DNA of 14,689 nucleotides. It comes from an uncultured Oscillospiraceae bacterium (GTDB lineage: Bacteria > Bacillota > Clostridia > Oscillospirales > Oscillospiraceae). Within the stretch, counting starts at the first letter, position 1; each line of letters starts with the position of its first letter. Below the pieces are notes generated by a model. That model was not told where the DNA came from, did no database searches, and saw nothing but the letters and a program-made list of their open reading frames with translations. This document shows positions 1 to 7,087 of the stretch, one piece after another. Both the position numbers and the translations under genes were made by a program. The stretch spans positions 1 through 14,689 of the forward strand of contig CAKTUT010000023.1 in the NCBI GenBank assembly GCA_934621665.1, read 5' to 3'.

Positions 1-1
1 C

Positions 2-706
2 CGCTCGTTTGTGCGTGGAAACATTGCCGCGCTTGCAAGGAAAGGCAAAAACGAGATCGTATTGGAGCTGGACTATTTCCAGTCACAGCAGACGTATGAC
101 GTGTTCAACGGCTACTATTACGGAAGCGGCGAGGTCACAGAGACGCTTATGAACTGTGTCAGCTATGAGACGAACATCGAAGCGATGTATCTGTTCGGGA
201 GCTTCTCCGTGCGGCCGGATTCCGGCTGGCAGACAGGTGAAAACGGCGTTCGATTCGGCGACCGCTTCCGTCTCTGTGCTCCGGCCACAGACCTTGACTT
301 GCAGGATATTACGGTGCAGGGCTTCCCGTTCTTCCACGGGGCCATGCGCCTGAAGCGCACGATCACTGTGCAGGATACGCACTGGCAGCTTCGCTGCGCG
401 GGCCGCGTCCAGTATATGCGCGTATTTGTAAACGGGCAGAAAGCCGGAACGCTGCTTTTTAGCGATACGCTTGATCTTTCGCCGTATCTGCATCCGGGTG
501 AAAACACGCTGGAACTGGAGCTGATGGCCAGCAACCGCAACCTCTTCGGCCCGCACCACAACGCGGCAGCGCCCGAGCCGATGTCGGTCGATCCAACGCT
601 GTTTTCGCTCTATGGCAGCTGGCACGACGGAAAGAGCGAGGGCTATCGGGAGAATTATGCGTTTGTGCGGTTTGGGCTGGAGCGCTGTGATTTGATTTCT
701 TTCTGA
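2..706 (+). CDS. C-terminal part of a probable glycoside-hydrolase-like protein (5' end outside window)
   Basis: The reading frame is open from the window edge and ends with TGA at 704-706, so only about the last 234 residues are present. A GTG at 11-13 has no ribosome binding site and the frame continues upstream, so it is not taken as the start. The visible part is beta-rich, without membrane segments. It has the pattern FFHGAMRLKRTI followed by a jelly-roll-like segment (VFVNGQKAG, then LSPYLHPGENTLELEL) and the motif NLFGPHHN near residue 180. That order resembles the galactose-binding-like sandwich at the C-terminus of large GH2/GH106-related carbohydrate-active enzymes, where a sugar-binding fold follows the catalytic barrel. 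No catalytic residues can be assigned here because the catalytic domain would lie upstream. It faces the convergent gene at 794-1285. The family assignment is from pattern recall; carbohydrate-active function is likely and the exact substrate is unknown. Confidence 0.6.
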   Translation, partial: RSFVRGNIAALARKGKNEIVLELDYFQSQQTYDVFNGYYYGSGEVTETLMNCVSYETNIEAMYLFGSFSVRPDSGWQTGENGVRFGDRFRLCAPATDLDLQDITVQGFPFFHGAMRLKRTITVQDTHWQLRCAGRVQYMRVFVNGQKAGTLLFSDTLDLSPYLHPGENTLELELMASNRNLFGPHHNAAAPEPMSVDPTLFSLYGSWHDGKSEGYRENYAFVRFGLERCDLISF

Positions 707-744
707 TGCGCGAGTGAGTAAGACGAAAAAAATTGGATAAAGAA

Positions 745-780
745 ATGCGCTGCCTGTAAATTCTACGGGCAGCGCATCTT
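745..780. terminator. Probable bidirectional terminator between convergent genes
   Basis: The stem ATGCGCTGCC (745-754) pairs with GGCAGCGCAT (768-777). Four more inner pairs (TGTA with TACG, one of them G-T) enclose the loop AATTC. On the plus strand it is followed by CTTTATATCTT; on the minus strand the stem is followed by TTCTTTATCC and then a T-rich run. It sits between the stop codons of the two convergent genes at 706 and 794, so it can serve both. Confidence 0.8.
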
Positions 781-793
781 TATATCTTAGTGT

Positions 794-1285
794 TTATTCT
801 GCGTCGTGACGGGTAATGTCAATCACGATGGAGTCGTCTGCGGCGGGCGCCTCGTTGGCAGCGGGAGCGTCCTCAGCGGGGGCTTCTGCCGGAGCTTCTT
901 CGGCAGGCGCTTTTTCTGTGGCGGGTGCTTCTGCGGTGGCTTCCGGTTTGACAAAATCGCTCTCGTCGGCAGTGGCAACGACGGTTTCTTCCGGCTCTTT
1001 CAGCTCGCTGATGTAGGCGCGAAGCTGCTCAATAAGCTGCTTGGATTCGTCAATTTTCTGACACCACGGCAGATATTCGGCGCTGTCCATCTCTTCGCTG
1101 ACGGCATAGTCGCGATAGTAGAGCTTGCCGAGCTGCTGCTCTGCCTTTTTGATCTTATCCTCTTCTGCGTAGATGGAGATGTTTGCCTTTGCAATGGCGG
1201 CTACCTGCTTGGCCTTTGTTTTTGCCGCGGCAGCGGCCTCGAGCGCAAGGTTCTTTGCATTTTCAAAATTCTCAGAGAAATTCAT
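794..1285 (-). CDS. Small coiled-coil protein with Pro/Ala/Glu-rich tail, function unknown
   Basis: 163 residues. The start ATG (1285-1283) has GAAAGGGG seven bases upstream and an extended -10 promoter about 40 bases upstream. Residues 1-40 are Ala/Lys-rich and predicted helical without a signal peptide. Residues 41-96 form a second helical, coiled-coil-like block with the core QQLGKLYYRDY, a single Cys at 75 and LIEQLRAYISELKE. Residues about 97-150 are a low-complexity acidic tail of APAEE/APAEA/APAED repeats, and the end is DSIVIDITRHDAE. The helical block resembles small clostridial proteins that have the pattern (I/L)GKLYY, later Cys and ELK and usually end in a zinc ribbon; here the ribbon cysteines are absent. 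It is probably a soluble cytoplasmic protein. No function is proposed. It appears to be transcribed alone. Confidence 0.85.
   Translation of the reverse strand: MNFSENFENAKNLALEAAAAAKTKAKQVAAIAKANISIYAEEDKIKKAEQQLGKLYYRDYAVSEEMDSAEYLPWCQKIDESKQLIEQLRAYISELKEPEETVVATADESDFVKPEATAEAPATEKAPAEEAPAEAPAEDAPAANEAPAADDSIVIDITRHDAE
836..943 (-). repeat. Degenerate coding repeat for an APAE-type tail
   Basis: This stretch encodes about residues 115-150 of the coiled-coil protein. The units APAEE, APAEA, APAED, APAA and APAAD recur at five- to seven-residue spacing. At DNA level the plus strand shows repeated GCGGGNGC and GCTTCTGC/GGAGCTTC blocks. The repeat is imperfect. Such tracts can vary in length by slippage and usually form unstructured acidic linkers. 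Confidence 0.7.
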
Positions 1286-1326
1286 ACCAATACCCCTTTC
1301 ATATGTGCTCGGTATTTCTATGCTCC

Positions 1327-1354
1327 ATTATAGCATTTTTGGCGAATTTGGGAA
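1327..1354 (-). promoter_or_regulatory. Extended -10 promoter for the coiled-coil protein gene
   Basis: On the minus strand the sequence TGCTATAAT gives a perfect -10 (1332-1327) with the TG extension (1335-1334). A weak -35, TTCCCA (1354-1349), lies 16 bases upstream. The position, about 42 bases before the start codon, fits the gene at 1285. It lies in the 97-base gap after the lgt stop, so this gene need not depend on the upstream operon. Confidence 0.65.
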
Positions 1355-1382
1355 GTGGGTTGACGATTATTTCAAAAAATAT

Positions 1383-2261
1383 TTACATTTCTCCGTCAGT
1401 TTCCGGCTTTGACGCAGCTTCAGCCGCTTTTTTGCGGTTGACATAAAGCGTATCTGCCGTAGGCTTGCGCTTGAGATAGTTATACAGCAAGATGCCCAGC
1501 GCAGCGACAAAGAACACGATGGCGAGCATCTGGCTGACACGGATGCCGGTGGAGAAAAGATAGAGACTGTCGGTGCGCAGCCCCTCAATCCACGAACGGC
1601 CAAGGCCATACCATGCCATGTAAAGCAGGAAAATTTCACCGTCGAATTTCCGCTTTTTGATGTAAGAATGCAGACCGATAAAGCCAATCAGATTCCACAC
1701 AGACTCATACAGGAACGTGGGATGATAGTAGCAGACCTCACCGGCAGCATTTTGAAGTCCCATTTTAAAGAACGCATCCGTCACCGCGCCATAGGCCTCG
1801 CGGTTCATGAAGTTGCCCCAGCGGCCGCAGAACTGCCCGATGATAACGCCCATGGCCGCCACATCCAGCAGCACGGCGACGGGGATTTTCTTAAAATGCG
1901 CCACCAGCAGCAGCGTCAGGCCACCGCCGATGATGCCGCCGTAGATGGCAAGACCACCCTCCCAGATGTAAAGCACCGAGACGGGATTGTCGCGGAACAG
2001 CTCCCAATAGAAAATGCAGTAGTAGGCGCGCGCGCAGATAATGCCAATGGGCACGGCCCAAAGAAGCATATCCAGCACGTCGTCGTCTGTGATGCCAAAC
2101 GTTTTTGCGCGGCGCATCATATAAAGTGCCGCCAGCACAAAGCCGCAGGCGATGATAATGCCGTACCAGTAGATAGCCTTACCGAATACCGTAAAGGCAA
2201 CGGGACTTGGATTGACCGTAATGCCAAGGTTCGGAAAGGTGATAGGGGATGCCAGAAACAT
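1383..2261 (-). CDS. lgt: Prolipoprotein diacylglyceryl transferase
   Basis: 292 residues. Lgt moves a diacylglyceryl group from phosphatidylglycerol to the lipobox cysteine of prolipoproteins at the cytoplasmic membrane, the first step of lipoprotein maturation. The protein is a multi-pass membrane protein. The Lgt signature is clear at residues 146-158 (GRWGNFMNREAYG), with R147 and E155 matching the essential Arg and Glu known from E. coli. The segment IWEGGLAIYGGIIGG (99-113) matches the loop that carries His103 in E. coli, but Tyr107 stands there. A later GRSWIEGLRTDSLY segment contains the conserved C-terminal Arg region. The start ATG is preceded by AAGGAGGG (2275-2268) six bases away; this site overlaps the stop of the upstream M16 gene, so the two are probably translationally coupled. 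No clear terminator follows the stop. Confidence 0.97.
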   Translation of the reverse strand: MFLASPITFPNLGITVNPSPVAFTVFGKAIYWYGIIIACGFVLAALYMMRRAKTFGITDDDVLDMLLWAVPIGIICARAYYCIFYWELFRDNPVSVLYIWEGGLAIYGGIIGGGLTLLLVAHFKKIPVAVLLDVAAMGVIIGQFCGRWGNFMNREAYGAVTDAFFKMGLQNAAGEVCYYHPTFLYESVWNLIGFIGLHSYIKKRKFDGEIFLLYMAWYGLGRSWIEGLRTDSLYLFSTGIRVSQMLAIVFFVAALGILLYNYLKRKPTADTLYVNRKKAAEAASKPETDGEM

Positions 2262-2267
2262 CAGAAA

Positions 2268-2275
2268 CCCTCCTT
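2268..2275 (-). promoter_or_regulatory. lgt ribosome binding site overlapping the upstream stop codon
   Basis: AAGGAGGG on the minus strand lies six bases before the lgt ATG and shares its first bases with the TAA stop (2276-2274) of the M16 peptidase gene. This supports the lgt start at 2261 and suggests coupled translation. Confidence 0.8.
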
Positions 2276-3551
2276 AGTTTTCATTTGGATAGATGATGGA
2301 GATGCAGGCACGCTCACGCGTGACGTTTTCCATCAGGAACTGCCGCACAGCCTCCGCGTCTACGCGGCGGAACAGCTGCGGATAGTCCAGATATTCAATT
2401 CCCGCAAAGTGCGACGCGCACATCCGGTAGCATGTGCCCTCAAACGCGTCCAGCATCCGCGTGCGGCGGCCGAGCATCGACTTTTTCAGCCGTGCCAGAT
2501 GCACCTCGTCCACGCCCTCGCGCACAATGCGCCCCGCTTCCTGCAACAGCGCGTCTAAAATCGCTTCTGGCGTGTCGCTGTCGCCAGAGGCCTCCAGAAT
2601 GGAGAGATTTTTCATCGTTTCAAAGTCCACGGAGAAGTCGGCATCAATCACATTTGCGTCATACAGCTTCTGATAGAGTGCCGACGATTCGCCCGCCAGA
2701 ATTTCTGCGGCAAGGTCGCCGACGAGCTCCTGAAGCGCAGCTTCATCCGGTGTTTTGGCCGGCACGCACTTAAAGCCGATGGCAAACGTGGGCATCGACA
2801 CCTCCATGTGCGACTCCACGCGCGGCTGTGGAACGTCCATCGTCTCATCCGCGCCATAGCTGCGTGCAGGCATGGAAACGGGTGTGACATCCGGCGTGTG
2901 CGCCGCGGCAAGGCGGACGATAAGTTCCGGATCAACATCACCCTCCACACACAGCATCAGATTCTGCGGCGCGTAGAACGCCTTGTGGCAGGCGTAGAGC
3001 GTGTCGGACGTAATATCGGCGATGGACGCCACACTGCCCGCAATTGGAATGCGGACGGGGTGTGAGCGGTACATGGCGGCAAACAGCGACTCAAATACGG
3101 CGGAGTCGGCGCTGTCGTCATACATCTTGATCTCCTGTGCGATGATGCTGCGCTCTTTTTCCACGCTCTCATCGGTAAAGTAGGGCGTGGTGACCATATG
3201 CAGAAGCGTTTGCAGGTTTTCCTCGAAGCACTCGGTGCACTCGACATAGTATGCCGTCATGCAGTAGGTGGTAAAGGCGTTGTTGCTGCCGCCGTATTTT
3301 GCAAACGTCTCCATGGCGTTGCCCTCGGGCAGGTCAAACATCTTATGCTCCAGATAGTGCGCCGTGCCGGCCGGGACGCGCCAGATTTTGCCGTCCTGCG
3401 TAAACACCTGGTCGTTTGAGCCGAAATCGACCGCAAGGAACGCAAATTTCCGCGCAAAGCCTTTGCGTACAATCACGCGAACCAGCAGGCCGTTCTCCAG
3501 CCGCTGCTCATAGTATTGTTCCCCGGTTTCCGGGAAGCTTTTCAGAATCAT
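2274..3551 (-). CDS. M16 family zinc peptidase, YmfH-like (catalytic partner)
   Basis: 425 residues, the usual length for YmfH-type proteins. M16 peptidases cleave peptides inside a clamshell built from two halves. The inverted zinc motif HxxEH is intact at residues 65-69 (HYLEH), with the downstream pair E133 and E140 in EKERSIIAQEIKMYDD; E140 is the expected third zinc ligand. Further M16 marks are GGSNNAFTTY (87-96) and a C-terminal-half motif AGESSALYQKLYDAN. There is no signal peptide, so it should act in the cytoplasm. The start ATG overlaps the TGA of the upstream YmfF-like gene by four bases (ATGA) and has AAAGGAG seven bases upstream (3565-3559). The overlap fits a heterodimer with that protein, which lacks zinc ligands. 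The substrate is unknown. Confidence 0.92.
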   Translation of the reverse strand: MILKSFPETGEQYYEQRLENGLLVRVIVRKGFARKFAFLAVDFGSNDQVFTQDGKIWRVPAGTAHYLEHKMFDLPEGNAMETFAKYGGSNNAFTTYCMTAYYVECTECFEENLQTLLHMVTTPYFTDESVEKERSIIAQEIKMYDDSADSAVFESLFAAMYRSHPVRIPIAGSVASIADITSDTLYACHKAFYAPQNLMLCVEGDVDPELIVRLAAAHTPDVTPVSMPARSYGADETMDVPQPRVESHMEVSMPTFAIGFKCVPAKTPDEAALQELVGDLAAEILAGESSALYQKLYDANVIDADFSVDFETMKNLSILEASGDSDTPEAILDALLQEAGRIVREGVDEVHLARLKKSMLGRRTRMLDAFEGTCYRMCASHFAGIEYLDYPQLFRRVDAEAVRQFLMENVTRERACISIIYPNEN

Positions 3552-4813
3552 TTCCCGGCTCCTTTCAAAAAATAGACAGTGTCAAGGCTGACGCGGCGCG
3601 CGGCCTCGGCAACCTGCTCGGGTGTGACATTTTCAATCTGTGCGGCAAGGCCGGCCATTGTGCCGTCAAGTCCTGCAATAACCTGACCCATATAAAAATC
3701 ATCCAGCCGGCCTGGAGAGTCCATAGCGGCTTTGAGATCAGAGAGCAGATAGCGCTTGGCGGAGGAAAATTCATAGTCGGAGATTTCACCGCGGCGGCAT
3801 GCGTCCAGCTGACGGAGAATTTCGTCGTGCGCCGTCTGGAACTGGTCGCTCTCAATGCCGGACGAGATAATCATCACGCCCTTGAACTTTTCAATTGACG
3901 AGCTTGCGTAGTAGCAAAGCCCCATCTCCTCGCGTACTTTCAAAAACAGTTTGCTGGTTACGCCGCTGCCAAAAATGACATTCATCATCAAAAGCGCCGG
4001 ATATTCCGCATCGCATACCGTGCAGCCGGTGCGAAGTCCGATTGCAAGCTTGCCCTGCGTCACGTCCATCTCTTCGGTGCGCTCGCGCGCATTGCCCGCC
4101 TGACGGATGACCTGCGTGCCGGTGGAGACAATGCGGCCGCTGCGCGGCAGCGGTGCAAAAATGTTTTTCAGAATGTCTGCGGCTTCCTCTGGCGATTTGC
4201 GGCCCATATAGAACAGCTCCACCTGACTGCCGGAGAGAACGTCCTGATAGTGATCGTAGAGCGTCTTTTCGTCGATGGTCTCCAAATCCTCCACGTCGCC
4301 CGCACGCGGAATGCCATAGGGCTCGTCCGCGCACATGGTGCGCAGCAGCTGTGAGACGGCGTAGCTGCGCTTGTCGTTGATGCGCGAGAGCATGGCATTT
4401 TGCAGATTCAGCTTTTCGCCATCCACAAAACTCTTAATAAACGTGCCGTTTTCTTTCAGCGGATGCAGCAGAATTTCTGCCACAAATTCGCACGTTTTTT
4501 GCATCATTGGCTCACCGGTGAGATCATCCTCCACATAATCGGCAAAAAAACCGGTCAGCTGCACCTCACCCTTTTTGCGCACCAGCGTCCCCACGCTGGC
4601 GCCGTAGAGCTCATCGAGCGCAGCGGAGATAGCGCGGATGGATGGATATTTTTCGCTTCCGCGCAGCAGCACGCTTGGGATCAGCGTATTGGCAGCCGCC
4701 TCACTCCGGCGCATGGGACGCAGAAAGTTGATGCTGAAGCAGCCGGTCTTGAATTTGTCTGTCTGCACGGCGGTCAGATACACGTCCGGCAGAATTTCAA
4801 CACGATGGTTCAT
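3548..4813 (-). CDS. M16 family protein, YmfF-like, lacking zinc-binding motif
   Basis: 421 residues. It aligns by pattern with the YmfF branch of M16: an N-terminal half with SINFLRPM, NTLIPSVLLRGSEKYPS and ALDELYGASVG, then a C-terminal half with MNVIFGSGVTSKLFLKVRE and YYASSSIEKFKG. Where active M16 enzymes carry HxxEH it has TLIPSVLLRG, so it should not bind catalytic zinc. In known two-subunit M16 proteases such a protein supplies the substrate-binding half of the chamber. The start ATG has AAAGGA seven bases upstream (4826-4821) and a promoter further upstream. It is the first gene of the three-gene minus-strand operon with the YmfH-like gene and lgt. No signal peptide is seen. Confidence 0.9.
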   Translation of the reverse strand: MNHRVEILPDVYLTAVQTDKFKTGCFSINFLRPMRRSEAAANTLIPSVLLRGSEKYPSIRAISAALDELYGASVGTLVRKKGEVQLTGFFADYVEDDLTGEPMMQKTCEFVAEILLHPLKENGTFIKSFVDGEKLNLQNAMLSRINDKRSYAVSQLLRTMCADEPYGIPRAGDVEDLETIDEKTLYDHYQDVLSGSQVELFYMGRKSPEEAADILKNIFAPLPRSGRIVSTGTQVIRQAGNARERTEEMDVTQGKLAIGLRTGCTVCDAEYPALLMMNVIFGSGVTSKLFLKVREEMGLCYYASSSIEKFKGVMIISSGIESDQFQTAHDEILRQLDACRRGEISDYEFSSAKRYLLSDLKAAMDSPGRLDDFYMGQVIAGLDGTMAGLAAQIENVTPEQVAEAARRVSLDTVYFLKGAGK

Positions 4814-4854
4814 GTTTGCTTCCTTTGCAGTTAAATTTTAAAACAACTATCGCT

Positions 4855-4883
4855 ATTATACTCCATTGTTCTCAAAAAGTAAA
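4855..4883 (-). promoter_or_regulatory. Promoter of the M16-lgt operon
   Basis: On the minus strand TTTACT (4883-4878), a 17-base spacer and a perfect TATAAT (4860-4855) lie about 42 bases upstream of the first start codon at 4813. The promoter is back to back with the prmA promoter. Confidence 0.75.
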
Positions 4884-4890
4884 ATATGTC

Positions 4891-4919
4891 TTGTTATTCT
4901 TCCGCAATTCATGTAAAAT
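4891..4919 (+). promoter_or_regulatory. Promoter of prmA
   Basis: TTGTTA (4891-4896), 17 bases, then TAAAAT (4914-4919), about 30 bases upstream of the prmA ATG. Both boxes match four or five of six consensus bases. Its -35 box is seven bases from the -35 box of the divergent operon. Confidence 0.6.
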
Positions 4920-4949
4920 GAAGTATCATATTCTTGCAGGGGGCATTCC

Positions 4950-5921
4950 ATGCAGTGGACAGAACTTACGGTCAAGACCTGCTCCGGCGCGATTGATTTT
5001 GTCGCCGACCGGCTGACGGTGCTTGGCTTTGACAGCTTTATTATTGACGATCAGGAGGAATTTCACGAATTTTTAGAGCAGAACCAGCAGTACTGGGACT
5101 ATGTGGACGAGTCGCTGGAACAGCAGATGCAGGGGCTTTCACAGATTCGGCTCTATCTGGAAAGCACGCCTGGCGTGATGGAAACGGTCAGCTTTCTGCG
5201 CGACCAGCTTTCGGCACTGCGTGCGCAGTATCCGTCGGTGGATTTCGGCGCGCTGACGGTAGAGCTTGCAAACGTGCGTGATGAGGACTGGGAAAACAAC
5301 TGGAAGCAGTATTATCAGCCGCTTGCCATCGGCAAGCGGCTTCTGGTGGTACCGCAGTGGCTTTCGCCGGAAAATCCGGAGGGGCGGATTCCTGTCCTGC
5401 TTGACCCGGGCATGATTTTCGGCACCGGTGCGCACGCGTCCACACAGATGTGCATGTGTGAGCTGGAGCAGTATATCCACGGCGGTGAGCGCGTGCTTGA
5501 TCTTGGAAGTGGCAGCGGCATTTTGTCGATTACGGCGCTGCTGCTTGGCGCGGCGACGGCCACCGGTGTGGACATTGACCCCAAGGCGGAGGACATTGCA
5601 CGCGAGAATGCGGCGATCAACGATCTGCACGCTGACCGCTTTACGGCGGTGACGGGCGACGTGATCGGCGACAAGGCCATGATGGAGCGGCTTGGAGGCG
5701 GCTACGACGTGGTGCTTGCCAACATTGTTGCCGATGTCATTATCCCGCTTTCACCGGTTGTGCCGCACTTTTTAAAGCCGGACGGCGTGTTTATCTGCTC
5801 CGGTATTCTGGACAAGCGTCTGGACGAGGTCAAGGCGGCAATTGAGGCGGCGGGGCTTACCATCGTTTCCGTCGGCGCACAGGAGGACTGGCGGCGCATT
5901 ACTGCGCGGCCGAAAGCGTAA
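4950..5921 (+). CDS. prmA: Ribosomal protein L11 methyltransferase
   Basis: 323 residues, close to the family norm. PrmA uses S-adenosylmethionine to methylate ribosomal protein L11 in the cytoplasm. The N-terminal 100 or so residues form the L11-recognition region (WTELTVKTCSGAIDFVADRL, residues 3-22). Next comes the family block DPGMIFGTGAHASTQMC (152-168), and the AdoMet-binding motif I is VLDLGSGSGIL (182-192), followed by the acidic end of strand 2 (GVDID). The motif IV-like segment is ANIVADVIIPL. The usual form of the 152-168 block is FGTGTHxTT; here Ala replaces the Thr before His and Ser replaces one Thr. The start ATG has AGGGGG at 4938-4943, a G-rich but well-placed site. The DUF4015 gene follows after 27 bases. 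Confidence 0.96.
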   Translation: MQWTELTVKTCSGAIDFVADRLTVLGFDSFIIDDQEEFHEFLEQNQQYWDYVDESLEQQMQGLSQIRLYLESTPGVMETVSFLRDQLSALRAQYPSVDFGALTVELANVRDEDWENNWKQYYQPLAIGKRLLVVPQWLSPENPEGRIPVLLDPGMIFGTGAHASTQMCMCELEQYIHGGERVLDLGSGSGILSITALLLGAATATGVDIDPKAEDIARENAAINDLHADRFTAVTGDVIGDKAMMERLGGGYDVVLANIVADVIIPLSPVVPHFLKPDGVFICSGILDKRLDEVKAAIEAAGLTIVSVGAQEDWRRITARPKA

Positions 5922-5948
5922 GCGCCGGGCGGGAGGAGGCTTTTTGTC

Positions 5949-6980
5949 TTGCGAATTTTTTCCTATCGCAACAAACGCGCGCTTCGGCGCGGCGGACTGA
6001 TTGCGCTGGCGGTGCTTTTACTGCTGGCAGTGCTGATTCTGTGCCGCGTGATTTATCTGGAGCGCTATGTGACATATACCGCCGACGGGGCAAAGCTCGA
6101 TTATACGCAGAAGCTGACGCGGACGGATGTTGACCCGCAGAAGCCAAACCCGGATGACTATCCGTTCGAGATGATTCTCGAAAGCAGCACCGTGCAGGAG
6201 GAGAGCGGAACAACGCTTGCGCAGTTCCAGGGCGTGTATATTACGACCAACATGATGGCGCAGCACCTGGACGAGGTATTGACCGCAGTTGACAGCCTTG
6301 ACCCGGATATCACGGCGGTGATGATCGACGCAAAGAGCATTTTCGGCTTCTACTACTATTCCAGCGAGCTGACCGGCGCGGAAACCGCTGACAGCGATAT
6401 TGCGGCGATTGATGCGCTGATTGAAAAGCTGACGCAGAAAGAGGGACTTCGCGTCATTGCGCGCGTTCCCGCGTTCTGTGACCCAGAGTACGCGCTGAAG
6501 CATCAGGACGATGCGCTGCCGCTTTATACCGGTGCGCTGTGGACGGACGAGAATAACTGCTACTGGCTCAATCCGTATAAAAACGACGTGCAGGGGTATC
6601 TTGTGTCGATTGCCATTGAGCTGAGTAAGCGCGGCTTTGATGAAATTTTGTTTGACGACTTCTATTTCCCATCGTCTGACCGGATCGCGTGGAACAGCGA
6701 CATTTCGCGCGAGGATGCGGTGCTGGACGCGGCGCTGAATGTCTCCGACAGTCTCTATGGCTATAATATTGCTGTCAGCTTTGGCTCAGAGTCTCCGGCA
6801 GTTGCAAAATACGCCTCGCGCATCTATGTCACAACCGACGACCCCACGCAGGTCATGGAGCTGACCGATGCGATGCAGGGAACGCTCGCCGATATGGCGT
6901 CGCAGATTGTATTTCTGACGGCCTCACGCGATACGCGCTTTGAGCAGTGCTCGGTGCTGCGGCCGCTGCTGGATTCATAA
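5949..6980 (+). CDS. Membrane-anchored DUF4015 putative glycoside hydrolase
   Basis: 343 residues starting with TTG (5949-5951); AGGAGG at 5934-5939 is nine bases upstream and no better start exists nearby. Residues 1-14 are basic, and 15-36 form one hydrophobic helix, so the protein is likely a signal-anchor protein facing outward. After a linker, residues 92-330 match the DUF4015 TIM-barrel-like domain: FQGVYITTN (93-101), a strand with AVMIDAKS (123-130), and the hallmark GFDEILFDDFYFP (229-241), in which the acidic D236/D237 sit where the family has the FDYxRFP motif. The family is thought to contain glycosidases, but the reaction is not established. It shares a transcript with prmA and ends just before a strong terminator. 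A cell-wall or exopolysaccharide role is inference. Confidence 0.85.
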   Translation: MRIFSYRNKRALRRGGLIALAVLLLLAVLILCRVIYLERYVTYTADGAKLDYTQKLTRTDVDPQKPNPDDYPFEMILESSTVQEESGTTLAQFQGVYITTNMMAQHLDEVLTAVDSLDPDITAVMIDAKSIFGFYYYSSELTGAETADSDIAAIDALIEKLTQKEGLRVIARVPAFCDPEYALKHQDDALPLYTGALWTDENNCYWLNPYKNDVQGYLVSIAIELSKRGFDEILFDDFYFPSSDRIAWNSDISREDAVLDAALNVSDSLYGYNIAVSFGSESPAVAKYASRIYVTTDDPTQVMELTDAMQGTLADMASQIVFLTASRDTRFEQCSVLRPLLDS

Positions 6981-6989
6981 AATATGCAG

Positions 6990-7017
6990 AACCCGCCGGA
7001 ATTGCCGGCGGGTTTTT
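6990..7017 (+). terminator. Rho-independent terminator after the prmA operon
   Basis: A perfect 10-bp stem, AACCCGCCGG (6990-6999) with CCGGCGGGTT (7005-7014), loop AATTG, followed by TTTTT (7013-7017). It begins ten bases after the stop of the DUF4015 gene. Confidence 0.93.
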
Positions 7018-7028
7018 CCCATCTGAAC

Positions 7029-7057
7029 TGGAAACAGTTGACGATTTATGGTATGAT
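7029..7057 (+). promoter_or_regulatory. Extended -10 promoter of the comEC operon
   Basis: TGGTATGAT (7049-7057) gives an extended -10 with five of six hexamer bases. TGGAAA (7029-7034) is a weak -35 at 17 bases. It lies between the terminator at 6990-7017 and the comEC start at 7088, so the downstream run has its own promoter. A TTGACG at 7038-7043 is too close to the -10 to pair with it. Confidence 0.6.
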
Positions 7058-7087
7058 AAACACATTATGAACAGGGGAGGCGGACGT

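Noticed and set aside
836..943. Possible CRISPR or tandem DNA repeat
   Set aside because: Units are short, degenerate and in frame, without equal-length spacers; it is a low-complexity protein-coding tract.
806..1333. Plus-strand Gly/Cys-rich frame opposite the coiled-coil gene
   Set aside because: The Gly/Cys/Phe-rich product arises from reading the Ala/Glu/Pro repeat DNA on the other strand. The minus-strand gene has the promoter, ribosome binding site and a terminator.
1668..2558. Long plus-strand frame across lgt and the end of the YmfH-like gene (296 codons)
   Set aside because: Antisense to two genes with clear family motifs; composition is that of a codon shadow and there is no ribosome binding site.
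6947..7087. Upstream in-frame extension of comEC
   Set aside because: It would begin inside the DUF4015 gene and read through the terminator hairpin. The ATG at 7088 has a strong ribosome binding site and starts a typical ComEC N-terminus.
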